A DNA stretch of 64,000 nucleotides from Glutinoglossum americanum. Taxonomy: Eukaryota; Ascomycota; Geoglossomycetes; Geoglossales; Geoglossaceae. Below the pieces are notes generated by a model. The model was given only the letters and a program-made list of their open reading frames with translations, searched no databases and was not told the origin of the DNA. The translations under genes and the position numbers were made by a program. Below, in pieces: positions 1 to 12,669 of this stretch (its first letter is position 1; each line of letters starts with the position of its first letter). The stretch covers positions 124,001-188,000 of the forward strand of contig JAGHQL010000002.1 of assembly GCA_020080175.1 (NCBI GenBank). Direction: 5' to 3'.

Positions 1-2406
1 ACGAGGACTTTCTTGAGATCATTAGAAAGCTGAGATATGAGAATCGACTATTGCATGCTCAATTGCACCATAAAAGGGAATTGCAAAAGCTAAACCCGAG
101 ATGCGAAATACTATATAGAGTCATTTGCCATGCTAATGCCCATAATCTACAAGCTCCAACTTCTACAATTTTCCTAGATGCCCCACCGCGTCTAGATGTA
201 CTAACACAAGGCAGACATATCTGTGGGACGGAAGAGATCTATGATGTTGGGGAGTACTTGGATTATAATGCTGATATTTCTATTGTTATCTATCGTGATT
301 TTAGCTGCTGCCGCCGGCAAAATCCCTCGGAACAGGCAGTGAATGAAGGCCGAGGATCCAAATCTACGGAGAAGAATAAAGATACACAAGATTATGAAGA
401 GTCAATTGTCATTGTTTCTGATATCCTTCGAGAGGCTCTGAGGTTTCTAGTTAACTCCGATCTAGGCGTCTTAGAGATGGAGGATAACTCCTTCTTTGAA
501 AAGCCAATAAGTTCACCCTATCTATTTCTATACCACTACCGCCATCTTTTAGAACAACTATCCCGTCAGAAGCAGGGCTCATTCCTGCGCCATATTACCC
601 CACTTCTTCGGTACATTAACGATACCTATGGTGAGGAATATAACGAAGCCGACAAACTCTTCTCACAAGGCTTGGTTAAGGCCTGCGATTTTGGCAAGCT
701 ATTCTTGCCCGGCGATATTGTCGTCTCTCTTGTTGATGGACATTATCTTGGCTATTTGTCGCCAAATTGGCCTCAAGACACCCCCATGGGTACCTTATTA
801 GATTGCTGGTCATGGAATTTCAATGGCAGTTTCTTTAAAAGTTACAAGGAGTTGATTGTTTCGCGCCCAAAGGAGGGAGAAATATGTACTATCGTGTCGC
901 TGAGCGCATTTCCGTTGCGCTGTGCGGATGTAGCGCTGAAAACGGCCCTGGTTAGCAGAGGCCAAAAACTTTGGAGTTTTCGGAAGCAAAAGTTCTTAAA
1001 CTACAATGGGTTTGACTTCACCCGGGAGGAGAAATATGTTAGTTCTTTTTCCCTTTTTTACTACTTTCTCTAAAGACACCTGCAGATTGATACCAGATTC
1101 ATGATTGACTATTCGCAATTTCGACGGATGCATGAATACAACCCCATATTCTCTCGGTCTCGGTCGAGTGACGATATGACGCCAGATGATGGAGATGACG
1201 ACAACCCACCTGACGCTCCATTCTTGTTTTTGCTACCAGCAAACGTTCATGGTTTCAATATGCAAGAGAAAAAGTGGAGTTAGTCTGACGCCCAATAACG
1301 TGCTTCAGCCTTCAATGATTGTTAATCATCGGTATAGGCAATCTCATGATAGACGGTACATCTGATATCGAATGGAACAAAAATGCATTCAAACAGCTAG
1401 TCCTTGCGCCAAAGACCAAGGAACTCATTCAAGCTCTCGTTGCAATACGAACTACAAAATCTAGGTCTGCAGATGTCATATCAGGGAAAGGCAATGGTCT
1501 CATTGTGCTCTTGCATGGATCTCCTGGCACAGGGAAGACTTTAACCGCTGGTACGTCAAAATTGAACCTGGATTGCTCCAGAGCTAATCCTGATTATAGA
1601 AAGGTGAAGACGAGCTCTTGAGCCATGACCCCGTGGCACTCGTGTAAGGTGCTAATGTTACATCTAAAGTGTGGCGGAAATAGCGGAAAAACCCTTATAT
1701 CGAGTTACTTGCGGTGATATCGGAACAGATGTAAGCGACGTGGAGAAATACCTGCGGACCGTGCTATACATTGGCTCCGCATGGGAATGTATCGTACTGC
1801 TAGATGAAGCTGAGGTATTCATGGAAGAGCGATCGTTATCGGATCTTAAGAGAAATAGCTTAGTCTCCGGTCAGTCTCAACGAGTTCAACCCCCCCCACC
1901 TGTAAGAATTTTCGCTGATATCCTCTCAGTTTTTCTGAGAGTTCTAGAATATTATGGTTATACCGCATCTCTTAGCGCTTTTGTATTTTAATTGAACTAA
2001 CTGGTCATCAGATGGCATACTCATCCTGACGAGCAACCGTGTGGGGACCTTCGACGAGGCCTTCAAATCCCGCATTCAAGTTTCGCTACACTACCCCAAC
2101 CTCGACAAGAGCTCTCGCAGACAAATATGGCAAAACTTTCTCATCACACTTAAAACCGTTGATCCCGAGGCACTGATCAGGGAGCTCGAGGAACGCCTCG
2201 ATGAATTAGCAGAATACAGAATGAATGGGCGACAGATTCGAAACTGCGTGTCAACGGCGCGCCAGCTAGCGGAGTATCGGGAACAGAGGCTCTCTTGGGA
2301 GCATTTCAAGCAAGTTATTGAGACTGCTGGGGAGTTCGACACTTATCTAAAGGGGGTCCATGGGCATACTGATGATCAATGGGCAAGAGAGGAAAGAATA
2401 AGATAG
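1..2406 (+). CDS. AAA+ ATPase with N-terminal fungal DUF7025-like region, 5' partial
   Basis: The reading frame is open from the first bases, so the start lies upstream. I read exons to 1037, 1086-1278, 1338 to about 1554, about 1670-1869, 1930-1956 and 2012-2406. The joined protein shows Walker A GSPGTGKT (1517-1540), Walker B IVLLDEAEVF (about 1790-1820) and the second-region motif LTSNRVGTFDEAF (about 2029). This is the usual order in the large fungal AAA family with an N-terminal DUF7025-type domain and a C-terminal lid. These proteins are predicted ATP-driven remodelers; substrates are mostly unknown. The junction after Walker A is odd: the good donor GTACGT at 1551 and the only nearby AG (1668-1669) do not keep frame, whereas a weak donor at 1555 does. 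The gene may therefore be damaged or use a poor splice site. Family call is secure; activity is not. Confidence 0.85.
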
Positions 2407-3767
2407 AACCAGGCTCTATATGCAGGGCCAAAGGGGTATTTACTCTAGCCAAAACTAGGAAATTTCCCCCACCATAGCATGGCTAGCTATCTCCGGCAAG
2501 AGACCCGGTTATCAAAGCTTGGAAGTTTACACGCTAGTGTAGTAAGGTAGTGTTTTACCGGGGCTGATTGGCTGAGGTACTGTTTTTTTTTAAAAAAAAA
2601 GGCCATGTCGTACTCTACGCGCAGGAATGCTGGCCGGTGGCGGTTAGGCCTTTAGAACGAAATGAGTATTGGCTAAATATGGAAGGGCTGAAATTTGGAA
2701 GGCGGGAGCGGGAAGTGGTTGTAGGATGGGGATAATGGGAAATGGAAGGTATGAGTGCCTAGCAAAGGGGATAGTTATTAGAGACGATGGCGGTGGTATT
2801 GAGCAAAAGGAGACGCACCAGCGCCCTCGGGCTTCGGTCCCGTATTTGTCCTCCCTCGCTCTCCATTCTCCCAAAATCCACCTCAATACACACCCTCGTC
2901 GCCTCCGTCCCCAGGGTGCTTAACGCCGCGGAGGAAGCGCAGTGACAACAATTCTTGCTCACAAAGGGGGCAAAGTTTGAGACACTCTCCCCTATCATGC
3001 CCCACCGAGTCGCATAATGTGTTTAGAGCGGTACTCGGCCGCGCACCGAAGAGGACAAGCAAAAGTCGTACAATGAAGATACCCGAACGAGGGGTGTTGG
3101 GCATCTCCCTAGAGCATACGGCCCGGTGATGGAGGAGGGAGAAAGAACAGCGCTATTGCGCGGGAGTTTGTGATGCGGCCGAGTCTCATGGCCCGTTCGT
3201 GGTGATTACGTGAAAAGGGACTCTTGAGGCGGTACTGGAGGAGCCGGAGCAGCGAGACGCGGTTCACATATATCAAACGTCCTATAGAGAAGGAAGGGTC
3301 TTGATCTCGCGATGCTACAGGGTAGAAATGAAAGAAAAAGAAGAAAAGGCCATAGGAGGGGAGGAGGTGGGCAGAGAGGGAGTCTCGGCATCAGCTTTTT
3401 TTAAATAAATTCTCTACCACTTGTTTCCCGCCATATATTACTTCCCCGTACGGGGGTTTTCTGTGTCTAATGTCTAATGTCAAATATTCTCTTTTAATTA
3501 TCTAAGCTGCTACACAAAAACAAAACGGTACAGTTCAAAGCGGTGAAAAGGGGGGGGGGGGGGTATTAGGGTATGTTTTCTTAACTTTTGTGGGGCTGGG
3601 GAACAAAAATATCAAAATTTAACTAGAGCGAGGAATGAGCAAACAAAAATGGACCTTCTGTTTTTTTTTGGGGGCGGGGGGAAAGAGCGCAGTGGCAGGG
3701 AAGGATACTAAACCGCCACGACAACAGAAACGGATCGGAGCACCCTATACAACCCAGTCTTCACGCT
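2407..3767. other. Intergenic region between convergent genes
   Basis: No supported gene. Short overlapping open frames on both strands lack family features or splice-consistent extensions. The right part holds homopolymer runs, including 14 G at 3550-3563 and a T run at 3661-3669 followed by G-rich sequence. It probably contains the 3' ends of both flanking transcripts. Confidence 0.6.
3550..3563. repeat. Poly-G run (14 G)
   Basis: An uninterrupted run of 14 G lies in the intergenic region. Length is error-prone in sequencing and could vary between strains. Confidence 0.9.
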
Positions 3768-6700
3768 TCAAGATACCCTCCTCTTCCCCTTCCCTCCCGG
3801 GCTCCCTCCCTCCCCACCCTTCCCCAAAGCCGGAAACTCCTCCACCTGCTCAACACCCTCCGCAAGGCTTAATCTCAGCGCGTGCTCCAGATCCAAATCA
3901 CTAGCTCTTTTGATAGCGGCCGCCTGGAACCCGCGAGGTGGCGACGAAGAAGGTGAGCGTTGGGCGACATATTTGATTGGGAAGGCGTCGAGGGGGGCGT
4001 TGTTGGGTGGCGTGGGACCGCTGCTGCTGCTACCGCCCTGGCCGGGTTTATTGGGGAGAAGGGATAGCCTGATGGCCTCTGCAATGTCGGGATCCGTTTC
4101 GTCTTCAGTGCTTGCAGGTGCCGGGCTCCTCCTCCCCGGAACGCTACTCCAACCTGCGGCGCTGCCTTCTGGAGTAACCGTCTCGCTGCTCCACACCTCG
4201 CCGTCAGAAGAACCCGCTTTCTCATCGCTCAGGCCTTCGGCATCGTTCCTCTTTCTCTCCTCATCCGCGCGGAATGTCTCTTCGCTCAACATCCTCGCAT
4301 AAGCCAAGATCTCCTCCTCACTACCCAACAAACCAACACCGAACCTACCCGCCAGCCTCTCCTTTTCTTTCCTCCGATATTCCTTTTCTCGCGCAAGCTC
4401 TAGCTTCTCGTTCTCGATGTAGTCCGCCAACGCGCCTCTTCCCGTCCCAGAAAACCGCTCGCCGCTACTGTTAATTCCGCGTTCACCACGCCGGAGGCGT
4501 CGTTTACGGCTTGTGTACTGGTCCGCAGCTGAGGAGCTATAGCTCCAGTATCGCAGGTGCGTCCCGAGCGACACCATGCCACGCAGCACAGTTGGGTCGG
4601 GGTCAAGGCAGATGGCGCCAGCAGCATATAGATTGATTCCCACACCCTGAATAGACGCTTCAGCTTGCAAGAGACGTCTTCGAGCGCGGGACGAGAACCG
4701 GGAGTTGAGCGTGCGAATCGGTAGCATATTGGAAGCCAGTGGATCCCAGGCCTGGACTAAGCCATCATTACCGCCGTGGACAAGGTATAGTGCAGAGAGG
4801 GCTAAGCAGGATATTTGAGGTGAGTCGGTATGGATAATCCGGACAGGTGAAAGAGCATTAACCATCTCAGCCGTTCTTGATATGGGCCCTCGCATATTCC
4901 ACACCAGGACCACGCCGGTGGCTGTGCCAGCCGCCACAAAGCGAGCTCGTTGGCCAGGAACATCGGAGGAATTGGTTGGCTGCGAGACCCGCTGGAGAGG
5001 AGTACACAAGGGAGAGGACGCGGCAGACCGACTAGACATACCCAGCAGAGGATCTTCAGAAGTCGTAGGCAGAGCATAAGTCGACATGTCTATCGCCGTG
5101 GCCGTAATCTGGGCCGATTTGAGATTAGGCAAGGACAAATCCGTTGTCTGCCAGCGCTCCACATCTCCGTGGACCCATGAGTGGCATGCTGGATCAGACT
5201 CAACCGATGGTGAGCGAGGTGTCGACGGTGTCGCCATCCTCGCCGTGTCTATGGAGGAAGCCCCGCCAAATAGCGAATCCCTCGGTTGGCAACTTGGGGG
5301 ACTATAGGGGCCTTCCTCTCCACCTCTACAGCACTCACCACTAACCCGTTCGTCCTTGCACCGAGCGAATCGCTTGATGCTCGCGATATTTCCTTCATCA
5401 AGCGCGCAACTAAACACAAAGACTGCCTCGCCACCTCCGCCCACATCATCACCAGCAAAATCGACCTCGAGTCTCCTCCGCATGTCCCAGCCTTCACAGA
5501 CCTTACGGAAATGCATCGGCTTAAACGCTAAATACTCTGCGATCTCTTGAGTTTCAGCCACTAGCTGCTCCGTGGTAAGATTCATGCCATTCCAAGATGA
5601 CCTCGGGGAGTAGCTCCAATCTTCCTTCGTATCACCATAAGGATCAACTCGTGCGGCCCGCCGGGTGGGCTCTATCAAGGACCAATAAACACTCCGTCCC
5701 GTCTCCCAGGCGAGCTTCAAAATCTGGTCCTCATCCATTTTTATGCTATGATCAATAGACCGACGCTTAGGGGTGTCATTGAGGCAAAAGACTTCGCCAA
5801 GGGCATTAAGCACCACCGCCCATATACGACCTTGTGTACGGCGCTTTATACTATAAGAGTCGTCCACTTGAATACTAATGATCGGTACGCCAGGACAGAG
5901 CATCCAACGACAAGTGACTTCCCCGCGCCCAAGACGCGGATCAGACAACCCATTTCCACCGAAAGAATAGGCTGTTAACACGCCATACGATGAACCAGCC
6001 AGCATATCGACAAGACCGTCAGCCACCAATCTGATATTAGAGGATTTCGCGATCCAGACGGAGCAAATCGATTCGAATAAAGAAGCGATCTTTGGTATTC
6101 CTAGTTCCGGCGTAGGGGTTCCCGCGGAGGCAGTCAGATACCTTCCTCTCATCTCCTCCGACGATCGGAAGTAGACTTGGCCACCAGGAAAGCCTTCTCC
6201 ATAGACCATACCAAACGGCTGACTAAGATCCATAACATTTGGCACCGCGACAATATCGCCGGGTCCAAGGCCCCATGGGGTATACCCGGGATCCAACACA
6301 TCGAACTGAACGAATTCCCTCGGATCTGAGAGGCCCCAGTTGTCCGCCCTTCCAGCATGCAGGTTGCTGGTCGAAGCAACCCCAACATCATCGGCTCCAT
6401 GAATGAAACGAGGGTACCGCGCCAGTGGGCCAGTCCCAAAGCTGCCGTGCAAATGATTAACCGAGGATCCCAGTTGGGAATTATACGTTACAACGCTCGG
6501 AGGGCTATGGCTAGAACTCGAACGCGGCAATGATGGGTTACCCGGTCCATCCGCTGGTTTCCCTCTTGCTAAGGACCTAAGAAGTCGAGTCCGGAGTATA
6601 TATTCGCTCCTCCACGAAGCCAACGCCGTGAGTCTAGTGAACACTCGATGTTCAGAGCGCACCTCATCATCCACATTATCGGAGCTTCTAATATGTCCAT

Positions 6701-7434
6701 AGGCTCCGGCCTCAGATGGAATTCCAGGCTGCGCCTGCACGCCACCAACCAAGGCAAGAGGAGCGTCTGGTCCGGGGAAGAACCTAGAGAACGCGATTCT
6801 CCAGGCGTGCGGCGTAGTCACCAAGCTATAAAACCTCCGCGATACTAGTGCGACAGACGATAGTGAAGAAGGCGAAAGATGTGATAGCATGTGCGTCAGG
6901 ACCTCTGTCGCCAAAATTAAATAAAAATAAGCAAAGACGCGTTATTAATCGATCCAATGGCTGGATCCTGCGAAAGGTTTTCTTACCATTTGGGAACCTG
7001 TATATCGACGCGGGTATATCACTAGCCTCTGCCTTCCCCTTTCCAACCACCTTGAAAGCTGGACCGACATCCTTCCTCGGGGGTGATGGAGAGGAAAACG
7101 CTCTCTCATACTGCGTAATACGATTGACAGGTGAGTATGCCTTACGCGGGGGTGTCGTAGATTCTCTCGAATTCAGTCCGCGCAGTCCGTTCCCGGGCAA
7201 CTCCCCGTCAGCATCCGCGTCTCGCGTTTTGTTGTCTTTCTCCTCGTCACCATCATCGACGGGACTGTCGTTGCCCCCTTCCTTACCACGAGGGAATCGC
7301 GAACTGCATTGCTGCTGTTGCTGAAGATGCTGATCTTGCGGGCGTCCATGATGGAAATCTTGATATTGGAATTGTACAGAAGTCTCGATTGGTAGATTTA
7401 CTATTTGATTGGCTTCAGAGGACTCGGGTTGCAT
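3768..7434 (-). CDS. F-box / WD40-like protein with C-terminal ubiquitin-interacting motifs (Pof10-like)
   Basis: Two exons, 7434-6987 and 6904-3768, joined by an 82-bp intron (GTAAGA..ACAG), give 1194 residues. The first exon encodes a polar, Q-rich segment of about 145 residues. Splicing completes the F-box at about 146-190, reading FPNEVLTHMLSHLSP then SLSSVALVSRRFYSLV. F-boxes bind Skp1 in SCF ubiquitin ligases. The middle region has WD-type blades such as VVLVWNMRG and GGNDGLVQAWDP. Near the C-terminus a charged coiled segment is followed by two ubiquitin-interacting motifs, DPDIAEAIRLSLL and DLEHALRLSLAEG. F-box plus WD plus UIM suggests a substrate receptor that also binds ubiquitin, like the fission-yeast Pof10 group. 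The substrate is unknown. The start ATG at 7432-7434 is the first in the exon. Confidence 0.88.
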
Positions 7435-8001
7435 ATAATATTAGAGACGAGTAAACTTGGAAATTGCTAGAGACTGAGCCAGGCGAGGTTCTGGGTCAGT
7501 CAGGGCTTTATTCGACGCAAACGCGGGATTTATCGGCGGGCTAATGAATGTCTGAGGTTTTGTGGAAAGGGGAGTCGGAACATGAAAGTTTTGGTGTCTT
7601 CAATTACAGAGATTAGGGCGGTCTGGACGGACCAAAATGGCACGCGAGTCCACCAAAACCAACTTTCTCCTCTCACCATCTCACCATCCAAGGTAGATCA
7701 ACACATGGAATACATGGCGCAGATTACAAATGATATGATTATACAGTTTCTAAATTAAGAGGACACATAGAAATGTGCTGGCGTCACTAGCACCCCTGGT
7801 TCATAACCCCTAATTGTAAAATATTCGTCCAACGTATGCAGAAAATTGTACGTGTGAAGATAAGGGGAGGGAAAAAAAAGGATGATATTCTTTTTGACAT
7901 CCCCGCTACGCCTATGCCAAGAGAAGAGCACCACCAGAGTCATGGGTGATAGGAAACAACTGCCCGAGAAACTACATGGAAACCAGACTTCACGCATGGC
8001 A
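7435..8001. other. Intergenic region, probable promoter of the F-box gene
   Basis: No supported gene. It holds the upstream region of the F-box gene and the 3' region of the protease-like gene, both on the minus strand. Confidence 0.6.
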
Positions 8002-10294
8002 TTACCGTCCTATCGCCCGGCCATAAGTCGGAGACAATCGATCCTGACCCCTCTCTTGGTTGTTACTGCCATCGCCGTCACCACTAGCGGCCACATCCTC
8101 CCTAAACCTGCTGTTCCGACTGTTCGATCGATGTATCTGCCCATCATCGGAGACCGGTGTTGGTGAATATGGTTGATATCCATCAGCCGCGGGAGAGACC
8201 GGCTGGCTGGATACGGGATAGTACTCATGAACGCCGCCAACGACAGCAGCGCCATCATCCCGTTTCATTGGGTAGCCAGCTGTGTCCCCGTCGAGCTCGC
8301 TACGATGGGCTTTGCGGTTGGCCTCGTCGTAAGCTGACACTGGCATACCTGCACCCCTATTGGCGGGATTCGAATAATGTATTCCATGGTCGCCTGGAAG
8401 CTCCACAGGGGGGTACGAATGCGAATCTAGCTCGGGTCTATGCTGCACAGAATGAGGAGCTTGCATTTCAACCGGATGTGCGCTATCCCCCCCAAGCTCT
8501 GCCGCTTCTTCCCCCTCTTCCTTAGGCTTTCTTCCAAGCGCAGCAGCGATCCAGCTCGTCCGTTTCTTCTTCTCCACTTCACCCGTGCCCGCGGATTCGT
8601 CTACAGTGCGGCTACGGCGGAGCCACAGCCAAATGCCAACACCGACGACAACAAGCAGTACCACACCCCCAATCGCAATCCCGGCAATAGCACCCGTGCC
8701 GAGAGTGCTTGAGCCTCCCGAATCAGGTTGCGAGCTGTTCGAAGGGATGCTGACGATATTGACGCCGGATATAGCGTCCGCGCTGAAAACGGCTTGGTAA
8801 ACAGAGAAATTGTTTCGTTCATAGTCAAGCTTCAGGTAAGACTCTTGCAGGAAGGCGCGGCCAAGAGTGTACTGCGTATTATTTGCAGCTTTGCGGAGGG
8901 GGAAGTAATTGAGCATCGGCGACTGGTTCGTAGCATTGGGGAGAAGCGGGAAAGGGTATGAGAGCTGGAGATTAAATGCATCAAATGGTAAAGTAATATC
9001 GACTTGCTTTGCCTTTGGTGACTGGGGGTAATCCGCGAGCGCAAAGGTGAAGGTCAAGTTCCAATCTTCCAAGTTATTCATGGAGCCATTCGGGTAGACG
9101 TAAAGCTCCATATGACTATCGTAGACCAAACCCAGCGCCTTTTCGAATTTCAGGCAGACGGACTCAGGGAGCCATAGGTAGGGAGTCGACGAGTCAATCG
9201 TCATCAGCGCAGCTTCTGAGGAACTTAGTAATTCGTAGCTATTCGAAGGCCAACCCGGTCCACTCCCCACTGCAGGGGTTGATGACACCGTGATTGCGTT
9301 CACGGAAGCCCGTGGCCGCTGGTCCGGATCCAACAGGAAGCTTATGTTATGGGGGGTGAATCTCTTGGAGTCAAAACCTCCCAAGGTCAGAGAAGCCGGA
9401 ACACTCTTCAAACCTGCAAACCGTTAGATCAAGCTCTGGTGAGATGACTCCACCCAACATCAACACGTACGATAGAAAGCACCAGCGGTGTACCCAAAAC
9501 TTAGACTTGGAATTTTCTTCGCGGTAACCAAGGAGGACAATAAACTCGGCTTGTTGTCCGAGGTGAAGTTTGTCGGTTTGATACCGAGCCCCAAAAAGCC
9601 CAACCAGTAATCCGTGGTATTTATGATCCCTACGATCTGCCCCGGCATGTTGATTTGATCCAGGAAAGCAACATTATCGTATCCGTAGTCTGCTGCGCCA
9701 GAGAAGCCGAGAAGCGGGTCAAGACCCAACTCATAGAGGCCTACATCCTTCCAACTGGTCGAGGCGCCGAAGTCGAAGAGGCCGCCGCGTTTGTTTCTGC
9801 AAGTCGCCGCTATAGCCAATTAATCCGTCAGCACCAAATTCTACTAGATATCCGATCCATCTCCCATATCCACGGTAGAGAAAGTGTAGACATGAGGGGA
9901 AAATGCCTACATTTATCACACCCCCCAGGACCAACCACCCAAGTCTCTACGCTCGCCGTGCTAACAAAGACATCCATCCACTGAGACGGCGATCCAACCC
10001 GTACCGAGATGCTGCAAGAAATGCATTAGCTGCTGAGATGTGGCATCCACGGACGATACATTAGTCGGATACTCACGCGCTCCATTGCCCGTCGTAACCG
10101 TACCTTTTGCCATCAAGTCAGTTTGACATCCTGTTCCTATCTACCCTTTTGGGCGTTGAGACTTACCAATTCGTTGAGGCTGGCACCGCGTATCCCGGAA
10201 TCAAAGCACCACCGAACGAAACGAGAGTCGCAAGTATGACGACGCAAGCCCTTATTGTGCCCATCGCGAGGACGTTACTTCGAGATGGCGACAT
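8002..10294 (-). CDS. Membrane-anchored pepsin-like (A1) protein, probably catalytically inactive
   Basis: Five exons (10294-10167, 10103-10077, 10011-9911, 9809-9471, 9413-8002) give 668 residues; the second exon is only 27 bp. The N-terminus is a signal peptide (core CVVILATLVSFGGALIPG). The peptidase A1 fold follows: YGYDGQWSAISVRVGSPSQW, a CDKSATC loop, FDFGASTSW, and a C-terminal lobe ending FPLRKAANNTQYTLGRAFLQ. One transmembrane helix (GVVLLVVVGVGIWLWL, about residues 440-467) precedes a 200-residue polar cytoplasmic tail. The first catalytic D-T-G is replaced by FVSTAS; the second site reads DSS. Similar fungal proteins lacking the first Asp exist, so this is more likely a binding or sensing ectodomain than a protease. 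An alternative start is the Met at residue 11. Confidence 0.87.
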
Positions 10295-12669
10295 CCTCAC
10301 AAACGCGCCACTTCGAGAGCCTTTGGCGAGGCAATGACAGCGATTGTCGACGAAGATGATGATAGTGGAGGATGTGGTGGCGGTGCTAGCAGAACATCCG
10401 AACAAAAATGGATCTATCGACGAAGAGGCGAAGCGCGAATACCGGTCACATGTACCAGGAAACGCACGGCGGGTCTTTCAAAATTCGGGCTTCTCGATTT
10501 GGGCAATTCAGGGATGGGTCTCCGGCTGCCGAGAAAAAGCCCTTCAGCTGGGAAAAGCTGCCGCAGGAAGGAACAGATACAAGATTAGATGAGGGCGGAT
10601 GGGTCGGTCGAACGAAAGAGTGATTGGCCAACGAGTGAATGAAGGGGATAGAGAACGAAGGCGGATGGCAAGAAAAGAAATCCGGTAGAGTTCAGCCGTT
10701 ATGGGAGCTGAATGAGCGAGCGACTGTCATGGCAGACGAAAAAGCGTTGGAGCGAACGTTGATTGATCAAGTTCGGTCAGTGTGGCGCTGCCATCTTGAT
10801 CTCGCAAGTGTCGGGTCTTTGAGCTTTTCTTGGGCGCGACAAGCGCATACTAGTACGGCCAAGGCCAAGCCAAGGCTGTCAGGTAGAATTCCCATTCGAC
10901 AACACTCTCGCCTCCGCTCTCCTACGCACGGTATGTCTATTTCGCTATTTGGGCTATTTCGCACTTCCCACATAGTTGCTACTAGCAGGATACGTAACAC
11001 TTGCAGTAATACGGGGGCTGGGTTCATCCGGCGTACGGTACGCGAATAGCGCGTCACGAAAAGTCACGAAGACTTGGAGATTTGATGGGCTTCAAAGCTT
11101 CACTCGGCGCACAGTTCCCGCCTAAAGAGGGGATGAATTGAGGGCAGATCCAGTCTGCCTTGCCAGGTCTGTTTTGGTCATCTCGGCGTCTCGGCCAATC
11201 ATAACGCGTATCGAATCGTCGACTTGCTACATCTCGCACTCGGAGAATCTGTTTGACTAGGATCTTGTAGTGTGGCCGATGCAGGGGACCAGAGAACTCC
11301 CCAAACTCCTCCGTCCCCGAGGACAGAGTCTCCAATCCTGGGACATTCCAGTCTCCATGACCTGCTTCACTACGTGGTGCAAAGCCCTGTTGGCCTTCCC
11401 CATACTCTATGTAATTTCACCGCCACCGCTAGTGAACCCGAACGCGTCGATCCAAGAGCTGTTGCGCGGTAATAAGACGTGCGCAACTCCCTCTGGGTCT
11501 TGATTGGTGCTTGAATATAATTTCTCCGAGATTTTGTGGCGCACTCTCCCAGGTGCGGGAGCCAACGTCAGGGCAGAATCTCGTCCCTCTCTCCCGAATG
11601 CCCAACCAGACGGGCACGTTGCGTAACGCCAGCCCTAGCTGCCCTTAAAAAGCACTACCACGCAGGCGTATGTAGGTCTTCTGCCCTCAGTTGAACAAGG
11701 GGCAAGGGGCAAGGAAGGCTAGACGAGGGCCGGATGGAGTGCACTTCCGGGATGGAAGACTGCGCGGGCAGACCGACGTGTCGCACCGGCTCCAGGTACG
11801 TACCTTTTTTCCCTCTCCTTTTGCTCGTATTCGTCCAAAAGGAGATTGAAGGCATTAATATAACGGGCAGAATGGGTACATGGACGTGGTACATATCCCC
11901 CAGTAGACACTTTGTACACCGTAAGACCGGCTTAACGTTCGCTCGTCGAAGCTTATTTTTTCCGATATTGTCGCTGCCATGCATGAACAACCAAAAGCTC
12001 GGGAGGAATCCCCGTCGCAGAGTCGCCATGCAGAACTGGGGATGGAGGATTGACCATTCTAGTGGTTGGAGCGTTAGAGTGGGCAGCGAGCAAGAGAGCA
12101 AATCAAATCAAATTGGGCGAATCTCCAGTGGACTCGGGTATCGCGACCTTGCTCATTCTGGGACCTGGTGCCTGCCAATGCCCACCCAGTAAGGTCCCAT
12201 AGTTTATTTTCATGCGGTGGCCTCCAAGGGTTCTGGGTTTTTAGCCTCTCGAGGCTGTCTGCCTCGCAGAGTTTTAGAGTACGGAGCATTTCCTCCCACA
12301 TATAGGCGGCACCCCACGCCCCACCGGCTGCACCGTCCTCCCGGTTTCCTTGGTACTTTAGTCCACCATCGTCGCCTACGACGGTCAACCAACTTCTTGC
12401 GCTTGGAGAAGCGTGTCGCTCTTTTTTCAACCCTCCAGCCTCTCCAACACCACTGTCTCTTACTTTCTCAATTCTCACTTTCGTTTTCATTCAGTCGGTC
12501 GTTTGCGCGCCTCTCAGAAAGAAGAGTTTGGGTTTGGTTTTTCATTTCCGAGCTGGAGATTGTTATTTTGCTTCGTTCGATTTTGTTGTTGAAGTGGGAG
12601 AGTCCACCACCACAATCTCCGTAAGGGTGTTGGAACTGGCCGAAATCACCACGGAGCAAAAAGGCAACA
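10295..12669. other. Long divergent intergenic region (about 2.4 kb)
   Basis: It lies between the 5' ends of the protease-like gene (-) and the wall-protein gene (+), both secreted or membrane products. Several short frames on both strands show no family signature. The 250 bp before the ATG at 12670 are pyrimidine-rich, as in many fungal promoters and leaders. I see nothing else I can name. Confidence 0.6.

Noticed and set aside
4400-5550. Several plus-strand frames within the F-box gene
   Set aside because: Shadows of the 1194-residue minus-strand protein, whose F-box and UIMs are diagnostic.
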